From Chloroflexota bacterium (GTDB lineage Bacteria; Chloroflexota; Dehalococcoidia; JABGRK01), in contig DAOUZV010000002.1 of the NCBI GenBank assembly GCA_030665485.1, forward strand, positions 1 to 22,840: DNA of 22,840 bases. The letters are read 5' to 3'. The notes under the pieces were generated by a model that searched no databases, was not told the DNA's origin, and worked only from the letters and a program-made list of their open reading frames with translations. Made by a program: the position numbers and the translations under genes. This document shows, piece after piece, positions 17,213 to 22,840 of the stretch. The stretch's first letter is position 1, and every line of letters starts with the position of its first letter.

Positions 17213-18033
17213 AGCACGTAATAGTATACTACAACCACCACAAATAAAATGCTATCAAGGCGATCAAGAATGCCGCCGTGTCCCGGTATGATGCTGCCTG
17301 CATCTTTGACGCCGGTGCTGCGCTTGAACTTGGACTCGGCCAGATCGCCCAGCATGGCGAAAACAGGAATGAGACAGCCGAGAAGGATCAGCTTCCAACC
17401 AATGTCGATGCCAAGGATGTACGCCAGCAGCACGGTTGCGCCAAGCCCGCCAAAAAATCCTCCCACCGCCCCCTCCCACGTTTTGCCCGGGCTGATAGAC
17501 GGTGCCATTTTATGCCTGCCCCAAGCGCGACCGATGAAGTAGGCAAACGTATCGGAGGCAAAGGTGGCAAATAGCGCCAGAAGAACCCACCTGCGGCCCA
17601 TATCCCATCCTTCAACGCCCCTCAGTAAAACGAAATGGCTTCCCATCCAGCCAACGTAGATAACTCCGGCTATCGTCCAAAACCAACGTATAACAGTTGC
17701 AGTACTGGGCCGCCCTGTAAACCGGCGCAGGAAGTAGATAACATAACCGGTTAATGCTACAGCAGCTCCCAGCAAAGGAAGAATATTGACGCTGCTACTT
17801 AAGCTGGAATGACTACTGAAATAGGCATAAGTAATGAATATGGCGGTAATAATCAGCCCGATCTCGACAAATGGCTGAATGTCGATGTACCTGACTATCT
17901 TGTGGAACTCGTAGACGGCGAGGAGAATAACAAAGCCGAAAAGCAGGGTAAACAGCCAATAAGGAGCGAACCAGATGGTAAAGATAATAATGGGGATCAG
18001 TACCGCCGCACTTATGACCCTCTGTCGGAGCAT
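17197..18033 (-). CDS. cdsA: Phosphatidate cytidylyltransferase (CDP-diacylglycerol synthase)
   Basis: CdsA makes CDP-diacylglycerol from phosphatidic acid and CTP at the membrane. The family signature is complete near the C-terminus (SKFKRSTGVKDAGSIIPGH followed by GGILDRLDS), with the metal-binding Asp residues. About eight hydrophobic helices precede and follow it, and the length is 278 aa. GGGAGG lies 5 bases before the ATG, 15 bases after uppS. Its product is the direct co-substrate of the CDP-alcohol phosphatidyltransferase at 2579-3190, so the two operons meet in phospholipid synthesis. Confidence 0.95.
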   Translation of the reverse strand: MLRQRVISAAVLIPIIIFTIWFAPYWLFTLLFGFVILLAVYEFHKIVRYIDIQPFVEIGLIITAIFITYAYFSSHSSLSSSVNILPLLGAAVALTGYVIYFLRRFTGRPSTATVIRWFWTIAGVIYVGWMGSHFVLLRGVEGWDMGRRWVLLALFATFASDTFAYFIGRAWGRHKMAPSISPGKTWEGAVGGFFGGLGATVLLAYILGIDIGWKLILLGCLIPVFAMLGDLAESKFKRSTGVKDAGSIIPGHGGILDRLDSILFVVVVVYYYVLWVIM

Positions 18034-18048
18034 ATATCCTCCCGGGTC

Positions 18049-18798
18049 TTATTTTTCTTTGTCCAGCCCGCCGTAGCGCCTCTTGCGCTTAGCGTAGGCC
18101 TTTAGCGCCTTGTCTATCTCTTCCTTGCTAAAGTCCGGCCACAGCACCGGCGTTGTATAGTACTCGCTGTACACCGATTGCCACACCAGAAAGTTGCTTA
18201 TTCGCATCTCACCACCAGTGCGTATAAGCAGGTCTGGGTCCGGCATATCGGCCGTATACATATAACTGGAAAGCAAAGCCTCGTCTATGTTATCAGCTGC
18301 AATGCCATCGCTGACGATTCTTCTCACCGCGTCTATGATCTCGGCGCGCCCGCCGTAGTTGAAAGCGATATTTAGCGTCATCTTGGCGTTATTCTTAGTA
18401 AGCTCAACTGCCTTTTCTATCCTGGAGCGAAGAGCATCTGGGATACCCTCCGGGTTTCCCAGATGCACGATTTTAACCTGTTTTTCATGAAGTTTTTTAA
18501 CTTCCTTGCCGATCACGTTATCGAGCAAGCGCATAAGCCCCTTCACCTCAGCAGAGGGACGCTTCCAGTTCTCGGTAGAAAAAGCAAAAAGCGTCAAGTA
18601 ACCTATTTTATAATCGACAAACAGCTCTATTATGCGGCGGATGTTCCCGGTTCCGGCACGATGACCCGCCAGCCGGGGCAGATGCCGTTTCTTGGCCCAC
18701 CTGCCATTGCCGTCCATAATGATGGCCACGTGATTGGGAAGTGTGGGGATTTCGGGAGGGATAACCTTTTGGGAGAGCCTTTTTTTTGAAAATATCAC
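18049..18798 (-). CDS. uppS: Isoprenyl (undecaprenyl) diphosphate synthase, cis type
   Basis: UppS adds isopentenyl units in cis to farnesyl diphosphate to form the polyprenyl carrier lipid used for cell-envelope glycans. The catalytic motif HVAIIMDGNGRWAKKRHLPR has Asp29. FAFSTENWKRP and the C-terminal DLLIRTGGEMRISNFLVWQ follow as expected. The length is 249 aa. The start is GTG with a strong GGGGGAG 4 bases upstream, 9 bases after frr. The exact chain length of the product cannot be read from sequence. Presence of the gene shows that polyprenyl carriers are made; it does not by itself show a peptidoglycan wall. Confidence 0.95.
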   Translation of the reverse strand: MIFSKKRLSQKVIPPEIPTLPNHVAIIMDGNGRWAKKRHLPRLAGHRAGTGNIRRIIELFVDYKIGYLTLFAFSTENWKRPSAEVKGLMRLLDNVIGKEVKKLHEKQVKIVHLGNPEGIPDALRSRIEKAVELTKNNAKMTLNIAFNYGGRAEIIDAVRRIVSDGIAADNIDEALLSSYMYTADMPDPDLLIRTGGEMRISNFLVWQSVYSEYYTTPVLWPDFSKEEIDKALKAYAKRKRRYGGLDKEK

Positions 18799-18807
18799 AA
18801 GCTCCCC

Positions 18808-19365
18808 CTATACCTGCATCAGCTCGGCCTCTTTGTTCTTGGCGATATCCGCTATCTGAGCGATATACCCGTCGGTCAGTTTCTGTATTTGATCCTGACC
18901 ACGCTTTAGATCATCCTCAGAAATCTGCTTGCTTTTCTCCAGAGAGCGCATTTCTTCTATTGCATCGCGTCTAGCATTGCGTATCTCGACGCGGCCCTCC
19001 TCAACGCGTTTACCGACCAATTTGACCAGCTCCTTGCGGCGCTCCTCGGTCAGCTGCGGAATAGTAAGCCTTATCACCTTGCCGTCGTTGGATGGGGTAA
19101 GTCCCAGGTTTGCTTTAAGCAACGCCTTTTCTATCGCCGAAAGAGCATGCTTATCCCAAGGGTTGATTACTATAAGCCGCGCCTCGGGAACAGAGATGCC
19201 GGACATCTGGTTAAGCGGCGTTATGGTTCCGTAGTATTCGACTTGTATGTGCTCTACCAGGCCCGGGTTGGCGCGGCCGGTGCGGACGGCGGCCAGTTCC
19301 CTTTTCAAGGCCTCTACAGCCTTTTCCATTTTGTCATCGGCTTGTAGCTCTACTTCATCAATCAT
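18808..19365 (-). CDS. frr: Ribosome recycling factor
   Basis: RRF, with EF-G, splits the post-termination ribosome into subunits. The 185-aa protein has the expected triple-helix and beta-alpha-beta layout, with VEALKRELAAVRTGRANPGLVEHI near the start, YYGTITPLNQMSGISVPEARLIVINPWD, and RLTIPQLTEERRKELVKLVGKRVEEGRVEIRN(A)RRDA later. ATG 19365 has AGAGG upstream. The 63-base gap to pyrH is AT-rich but shows no convincing promoter or terminator, so it is probably transcribed with pyrH. Confidence 0.97.
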   Translation of the reverse strand: MIDEVELQADDKMEKAVEALKRELAAVRTGRANPGLVEHIQVEYYGTITPLNQMSGISVPEARLIVINPWDKHALSAIEKALLKANLGLTPSNDGKVIRLTIPQLTEERRKELVKLVGKRVEEGRVEIRNARRDAIEEMRSLEKSKQISEDDLKRGQDQIQKLTDGYIAQIADIAKNKEAELMQV

Positions 19366-19428
19366 TTTTTATAACCTCTTTTAGATAAAAAGATAGATTG
19401 CACTTATATAGTATATACGTAGGGAATA

Positions 19429-20148
19429 CTAACCCGATACCATGGTTCCGATAACCTCGCCGGATACCACGCGTTCAATGCCGTGATCAGCCAAAAGATC
19501 GAAAACTATAATGGGAAGTTTATTATCCATGCAGAGCGAAAGTGCGGTGGCATCCATTATTTGTAAGCGCTGATTTAGGGCATCCAGGTAGGTGAGTTTT
19601 TCAAACCTCTTGGCCCCGGGGTTTTGCCGCGGGTCGGCATCGTAAACACCGTCCACACCGTTCTTGGCCATCAGCAAGGCCTCGGCCTCTATCTCAATTG
19701 CTCTTAAGGATGCAGCCGTGTCGGTGGTCATGTAAGGATTCCCGGTGCCAGCGGCAAAAACGACTACTCTACCCTTCTCCAGATGGCGCATGGCGCGACG
19801 TCTTATATACGGCTCGGCCACAGATTGTACATTGATTGCCGATTGTGTCCTTACCACCACGCCGCTCTTTTCCAGGGAATCCTGCAGGGCAAGGGAATTG
19901 ATAATGGTGGCCAGCATACCGGCGTAGTCTGCGGTGGCCCGGTCCATGCCGTTAGCCTCGGCGGTTGAGCCGCGGAAAATGTTACCACCTCCCACCACTA
20001 TGGCCACTTGCACGCCCATATCCACCACGCGTTTGACCTGCTCAGCTATATTAAAAACAGTGGCGGGATCGATACCAAGGGCCCTATTGTCCCCCAGCAA
20101 AGCCTCGCCGCTAAGTTTGAGCAAAACACGTTTATATTTAGTCGTCAT
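19429..20148 (-). CDS. pyrH: Uridylate (UMP) kinase
   Basis: PyrH phosphorylates UMP to UDP as a hexamer in de novo pyrimidine synthesis. It belongs to the amino-acid-kinase fold. Visible motifs are RVLLKLSGEALLG at the N-terminus, IVVGGGNIFRG, GMDRATADYAGMLATIINSLAL, FAAGTGNPYMTTDTAA and KNGVDGVYDADPR. The length is 239 aa. Its ATG overlaps the tsf end by 11 bases, suggesting coupling. The rpsB-tsf-pyrH-frr order is among the most conserved in bacteria. Confidence 0.97.
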   Translation of the reverse strand: MTTKYKRVLLKLSGEALLGDNRALGIDPATVFNIAEQVKRVVDMGVQVAIVVGGGNIFRGSTAEANGMDRATADYAGMLATIINSLALQDSLEKSGVVVRTQSAINVQSVAEPYIRRRAMRHLEKGRVVVFAAGTGNPYMTTDTAASLRAIEIEAEALLMAKNGVDGVYDADPRQNPGAKRFEKLTYLDALNQRLQIMDATALSLCMDNKLPIIVFDLLADHGIERVVSGEVIGTMVSG

Positions 20149-20650
20149 CCCAGCAACCTAATTCGTACCTGGTAAACCTCTTTATCCTTATATTCTCGCC
20201 CACCTTGGCTATGACATCGTTCACCAGTTCCTGAATAGTTATGCTTTCATCTTTAATAAATGCCTGAGACAGTAGACAGGCCTGTTTGGGATCAACATCC
20301 TGCCCATCGGGAATATCGCTATCGCTTACGTATATCGGGCACATGGCCGCAACCTGCATCGCTATGTTGCGCGTCAGCTCTTTGAACTGATCGGTTTTGG
20401 CCACGAAGTCGGTCTCGCAGTTCACCTCAACCATGGCCCCGATTCTACCGTTATGCACATAAACCTCAATCAGTCCATCGCTGGTAAACCGGGACGTCTT
20501 TTTGTTTACCGTTTCCAAACCTTTTTCTTTGATGATCTCTGCGGCTTTTTCAAAATCTCCGTTTGTCTCAACAAGCGCCTTCTTGCAATCCATAATACCA
20601 GCGCCGGTTCTCTCTCTCAGTGTTTTCACATCAGCCGTACTAATCTGCAC
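20138..20650 (-). CDS. tsf: Elongation factor Ts, short form
   Basis: EF-Ts exchanges GDP for GTP on EF-Tu. The N-terminal UBA-like domain (VKTLRERTGAGIMDCKKALVETNGDFEKAAEIIKEKG) and the core with the TDFVAKTDQF motif (in VEVNCETDFVAKTDQFKEL) are present. The protein is only 170 aa against about 280 in E. coli, so it has a single core subdomain and lacks the duplicated half and coiled coil, as in Thermus-like and Dehalococcoides-like forms. The start is GTG with GGAAG upstream, 14 bases after rpsB. The end overlaps pyrH by 11 bases. Confidence 0.96.
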   Translation of the reverse strand: MQISTADVKTLRERTGAGIMDCKKALVETNGDFEKAAEIIKEKGLETVNKKTSRFTSDGLIEVYVHNGRIGAMVEVNCETDFVAKTDQFKELTRNIAMQVAAMCPIYVSDSDIPDGQDVDPKQACLLSQAFIKDESITIQELVNDVIAKVGENIRIKRFTRYELGCWDDD

Positions 20651-20664
20651 AGGTGTCTTCCTTT

Positions 20665-21510
20665 TTATGATTCTTCGCTTTTCGTATCTTCGACAACAGC
20701 CTCTGCCTCTGGAGGAGCATCTGCCGCAACCTCGGGCTCAACAACAGCTTCTGTTTCTACCTTGGGCTCGGAATAGGAAACGTCGGGATATGATACCTCG
20801 GGCCCGCCTTCTTCAAGTGCGCTCTTCCTTAAGGACATACCTTCCAGCACTGCATCGGCCACAGTACTGCATAGCAGCCTTATCGCTTTTATGGCATCGT
20901 CGTTGGCTGGAATGCGATAATCTATATCCTCGGGGTTGCAATCAGTGTCAATGGTGGCTACCACCGGAACACCCATCTTTTTGCACTCGGCCACCGCTAT
21001 CGATTCCTTGGCCGGGTCGATAATGAAAACCGCGCCGGGTATTCTGGTCATTTCCTTGACGCCGCCAAGCCTTCTGTTGAGGCGTGTGATCATCTCTTCC
21101 AGTTTAAGCGCCTCTTTTTTGGGAAGAATCTCAAAATCTCCCTTCTCCTTGCGATCCTCAAGCTGAACTAGATAATCTATTCTTGTCTGGATGGTGCGGA
21201 AGTTGGTCATCATCCCGCCCAGCCAGCGCTGATTAATATAGCACATACCACAGCGCTGCGCCTCCTGCACAACAGACTCCTGTGCCTGTTTTTTGGTGCC
21301 CACTATAAGAATATCCTCACCGCTGGCAACCAGATCGCGAATAAACTCATATGCCTTATTCAGCAAAACAAGAGTCTGCTCAAGATCTATAATATGTATG
21401 CCGTTGCGTTGAGTGTATATATAGCTCCTCATCCGGGGATTCCAGCGTCTGGTCTGGTGGCCAAAATGTACTCCGCCCTCAAGTAATTCTTTTATGGTAA
21501 CAGCACTCAC
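20665..21510 (-). CDS. rpsB: 30S ribosomal protein S2
   Basis: S2 is a late-joining protein of the small subunit. The start region VTIKELLEGGVHFGHQTRRWNPRM and the later NQRWLGGMMTNFRTIQTRI, FIIDPAKESIAVAECKKMGVPVVATIDTDCNP and IRLLCSTVADAVLEG match the family. I chose GTG 21510, which gives the normal MSAVTIKELL start with AAGGA upstream. ATG 21534 would add 8 residues and has no ribosome site. The mature length would be 281 aa with an acidic, Pro/Val/Glu-rich C-terminal extension of about 45 residues (includes VSYPDVSYSEP), a kind of tail common in Chloroflexota-like and actinobacterial S2. It is the first gene of the operon. Confidence 0.95.
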   Translation of the reverse strand: MSAVTIKELLEGGVHFGHQTRRWNPRMRSYIYTQRNGIHIIDLEQTLVLLNKAYEFIRDLVASGEDILIVGTKKQAQESVVQEAQRCGMCYINQRWLGGMMTNFRTIQTRIDYLVQLEDRKEKGDFEILPKKEALKLEEMITRLNRRLGGVKEMTRIPGAVFIIDPAKESIAVAECKKMGVPVVATIDTDCNPEDIDYRIPANDDAIKAIRLLCSTVADAVLEGMSLRKSALEEGGPEVSYPDVSYSEPKVETEAVVEPEVAADAPPEAEAVVEDTKSEES

Positions 21511-21558
21511 TAATTTTTGTTCCTTTCTCCTCATGCAAGTCGATATGCCTAAATTGAT

Positions 21559-21587
21559 AGTATACCATGCGTTGTATTTTAGGACAA
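21559..21587 (-). promoter_or_regulatory. Putative promoter of the rpsB operon
   Basis: On the minus strand, TTGTCC (21582-21587) and TATACT (21559-21564) are separated by 17 bases. The start would be near 21552, giving a ~42-nt leader with the ribosome site. No S2-binding leader structure is evident. The 151-base divergent gap to dtd holds this promoter and that of dtd, and nothing else I can recognise. Confidence 0.55.
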
Positions 21588-21613
21588 TGTCTCAACTGCA
21601 ATTACGGCGGATA

Positions 21614-21642
21614 TTGCCCGCAGCCCACCGATACGTTAAAAT
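21614..21642 (+). promoter_or_regulatory. Putative promoter of dtd
   Basis: TTGCCC (21614-21619) and TAAAAT (21637-21642) are 17 bases apart; a start near 21649 leaves a short leader holding GGAG (21651-21654) before GTG 21662. Only 26 bases separate this -35 from the rpsB -35 on the other strand. Confidence 0.45.
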
Positions 21643-21661
21643 CAAGAGTCGGAGATCGATT

Positions 21662-22117
21662 GTGAAAGCATTGCTGCAGAGGGTAACAGAGGCATCGGTC
21701 AGTGTGGATGGCGATATAGTGGGCAGAATCAAGTGTGGCCTGGTCGCACTGGTCGGCGTGGGTAGGGGTGATACCAAGGCCGACGCGCGACAATTGGCCG
21801 ATAAAACGTCGCAGCTGCGCATATTCGCCGATGACGATGGAAAGTTCAATCTTTCTGCGATCGATGTCAAAGGCGAGATTTTAGTCGTAAGCCAGTTCAC
21901 ACTCATGGCCTGTACCGCCAAGGGACGCCGCCCCAGCTTCACCGATGCGGCGCCGCCTCCGGAGGCGGAAAAGCTGATTGATCTATATATATCGTATCTT
22001 AAAGAAACCGGCCTTATGGTGAAAACCGGCGTTTTCCAAGCATATATGCAGGTTCAAATCCATAACGACGGCCCGGTGACCATCATGCTCAACAGCAAAG
22101 ACACAAGAAGAAAGTGA
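21662..22117 (+). CDS. dtd: D-aminoacyl-tRNA deacylase
   Basis: DTD removes D-amino acids (and glycine) mischarged on tRNA, using the tRNA 2'-OH as a catalyst. The two active-site motifs are seen: SQFTL at 77-81 and NDGPVT with the Gly137-Pro138 cis-dipeptide that gives chiral proofreading and separates canonical DTD from the ATD type. The N-terminal MKALLQRVTEASVSVDG and KGRRPSFTDAAPP segments are typical. The length is 151 aa from GTG 21662 with GGAG 7 bases upstream; a longer open frame from 21494 runs into the rpsB region and is rejected. It is divergent from rpsB and followed after 73 bases by tRNA-Asp. Confidence 0.95.
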   Translation: MKALLQRVTEASVSVDGDIVGRIKCGLVALVGVGRGDTKADARQLADKTSQLRIFADDDGKFNLSAIDVKGEILVVSQFTLMACTAKGRRPSFTDAAPPPEAEKLIDLYISYLKETGLMVKTGVFQAYMQVQIHNDGPVTIMLNSKDTRRK

Positions 22118-22127
22118 CTTTGGTTCC

Positions 22128-22157
22128 TTGACAGTACGTATCCAACCATCATAAAAT
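22128..22157 (+). promoter_or_regulatory. Putative promoter of tRNA-Asp
   Basis: A perfect TTGACA (22128-22133) and TAAAAT (22152-22157) lie 18 bases apart, predicting a start near 22164, about 27 bases before the mature tRNA. It could also supply transcription to the recombinase gene behind the tRNA, since no terminator is visible between them. Confidence 0.6.
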
Positions 22158-22190
22158 TGTAAGGCTTGATTCGATTTGAGCGATATGCAT

Positions 22191-22264
22191 GGCCCCGTGG
22201 TGTAGCGGCCTAACATGCCAGCCTGTCACGCTGGAGATCGAGGGTTCGAATCCCTTCGGGGTCG
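22191..22264 (+). tRNA. tRNA-Asp (anticodon GTC)
   Basis: The cloverleaf can be drawn by hand. The acceptor stem is GGCCCCG with CGGGGTC (one G-T wobble at 2-71), the D stem GTGT with ACAT, the anticodon stem CCAGC with GCTGG around the loop CTGTCAC (anticodon GTC), and the T arm GAGGG-TTCGAAT-CCCTT. The discriminator base is G, as expected for tRNA-Asp. The 3' CCA is not encoded. A tyrosine recombinase gene starts 32 bases downstream in the same direction, so the tRNA 3' end is the likely integration site. Confidence 0.97.
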
Positions 22265-22273
22265 GTTCTAATC

Positions 22274-22288
22274 CCTCCATATTGGAGG
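22274..22288 (+). promoter_or_regulatory. Small hairpin covering the recombinase ribosome binding site
   Basis: CCTCCA and TGGAGG arms around a 3-base TAT loop form a perfect 6-bp hairpin. The 3' arm holds GGAGG (22284-22288), the ribosome site 8 bases before the TTG start at 22297. Folded RNA would hide the site. There is no T tract, so it is not an ordinary terminator. Confidence 0.55.
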
Positions 22289-22296
22289 CAAGGATA

Positions 22297-22840
22297 TTGG
22301 GGAAGGCCAGCAAGCGAACTAAGAACCCAAAAGGGACCCAATTAACTGGGCAGCTTGCTGGCGACCTTCTCGCCTTCTTCGAAGTCGGCCTTTACCAGCG
22401 CGGGGTAAGCGACCGCTCGCGCTACCGATATCGTGGAATCCTGCTGCGATATCAAGAGTTCTTGCAGGGTGAGTTCCCCAGCCTTGATGCCAGCATTGGT
22501 TACTTAGTGTGGTTGCGCAAGTCCGGTTTAGCCCCTGCCACAGTCAAGCTGTCACGATCCGTGCTGGCCACTTTTCACGAGTGGCGCGGGGAGAAACTAA
22601 AATATAAGGTAAAAGTGCCTCGCTCCGAGCCTCCCTACGTGGATACCGAGCGAGTGATAAATATACTGGACAAGGCAAACGAGAACCCCAACCCCAAGTA
22701 CTGGACAGCAGTGGCCCTCATGGCCTATCGCGGCTTGAGAGAGGGCGAGGTGGCCAAGATAAACGTTGCAGACGTCAATCTGAAGCAAGGCACCTTTCGA
22801 TATATAGCCAAGGGAAGCATTGAAAGAAGCCGATCCATAC
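22297..22840 (+). CDS. Tyrosine recombinase (phage/ICE-type integrase), 3' truncated by the window
   Basis: An open frame runs to the window end, giving 181 visible residues. Residues ~14-105 resemble an N-terminal SAM-like core-binding domain (TQLTGQLAGDLLAFF, SDRSRYRYRGILLRYQEFL, LVWLRKSGLAPATVKLSRSVL). From ~125 the catalytic domain begins, with VDTERVINILDKA, then ALMAYRGLREGEVAKINVADV, in which Arg148 is the first catalytic arginine, and a beta-hairpin segment TFRYIAKGSIERSRSI. The remaining catalytic residues (Lys, His-x-x-Arg, His, Tyr) are beyond the window. The TTG start is supported by GGAGG 8 bases upstream; no ATG is near. Its position directly behind tRNA-Asp indicates the integrase end of an integrated element. 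XerC/D is less likely, because of this location. Confidence 0.85.
   Translation, partial: MGKASKRTKNPKGTQLTGQLAGDLLAFFEVGLYQRGVSDRSRYRYRGILLRYQEFLQGEFPSLDASIGYLVWLRKSGLAPATVKLSRSVLATFHEWRGEKLKYKVKVPRSEPPYVDTERVINILDKANENPNPKYWTAVALMAYRGLREGEVAKINVADVNLKQGTFRYIAKGSIERSRSI

Noticed and set aside
19400..19420. AT-rich stretch between pyrH and frr with TATATA repeats
   Set aside because: No -35 partner of quality and no T-tailed hairpin; treated as an ordinary operon spacer.
21494..21661. N-terminal extension of dtd
   Set aside because: The extra residues lie over the rpsB start and both promoters; GTG 21662 with GGAG matches the DTD family start.
22597..22788. Minus-strand 63-residue open frame at the right end
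   Set aside because: It is opposite the conserved recombinase catalytic region and has no features of its own.

Overview
The window looks like the chromosome of a Chloroflexota bacterium, most likely of the Dehalococcoidia type. This is an inference from several signals together: the gene order rpsB-tsf-pyrH-frr-uppS-cdsA-dxr-rseP-ispG-proS, a very short single-core EF-Ts (170 aa), a short IF-2 (614 aa), the MEP isoprenoid route, and an inositol-phospholipid gene set of the actinobacterial kind. Taxonomy was not tested by alignment. Packing is extremely tight: many start/stop overlaps, no gene-free stretch longer than about 150 bases, and one convergent pair sharing stop-codon bases.

Layout. 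1-2571 (+): the 3' end of an ADP-forming acyl-CoA synthetase gene, endonuclease V (nfi), and prfB with its programmed +1 frameshift. 2579-6361 (-): an apparent operon, in transcription order ino1 (inositol-3-phosphate synthase), a PHP-family phosphoesterase, a PimA-like GT4 glycosyltransferase and a CDP-alcohol phosphatidyltransferase. Together these could make phosphatidylinositol and a mannosylated or otherwise glycosylated derivative. 6362-6492: a divergent control region with a perfect 21-bp palindrome. 6493-7173 (+): a second, unrelated PHP phosphoesterase. 7170-12102 (-): the nusA-ylxR-infB-rbfA-truB transcription/translation operon, preceded by a promoter, a terminator-like hairpin in the leader and a repeated 10-mer. 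12248-21510 (-): rpsB-tsf-pyrH-frr-uppS-cdsA-dxr-rseP-ispG-proS, combining translation, pyrimidine, lipid-precursor and isoprenoid functions. 21662-22117 (+): dtd. 22191-22264 (+): tRNA-Asp(GUC). 22297 to the window end (+): the start of a tyrosine recombinase, so an integrated element probably begins here and continues beyond the window.

Most of the window is conserved housekeeping DNA. The less ordinary parts are (i) the inositol lipid cluster with a PHP protein where a phosphatase is expected, (ii) the palindrome in front of ino1 and the second PHP gene, (iii) the putative attenuator leader of nusA, (iv) the acidic and then basic low-complexity tail of NusA with its 61-nt homopyrimidine tract, and (v) the integrase directly behind tRNA-Asp, with a hairpin covering its ribosome binding site. 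I see no CRISPR array, transposon, toxin-antitoxin pair or defence system.
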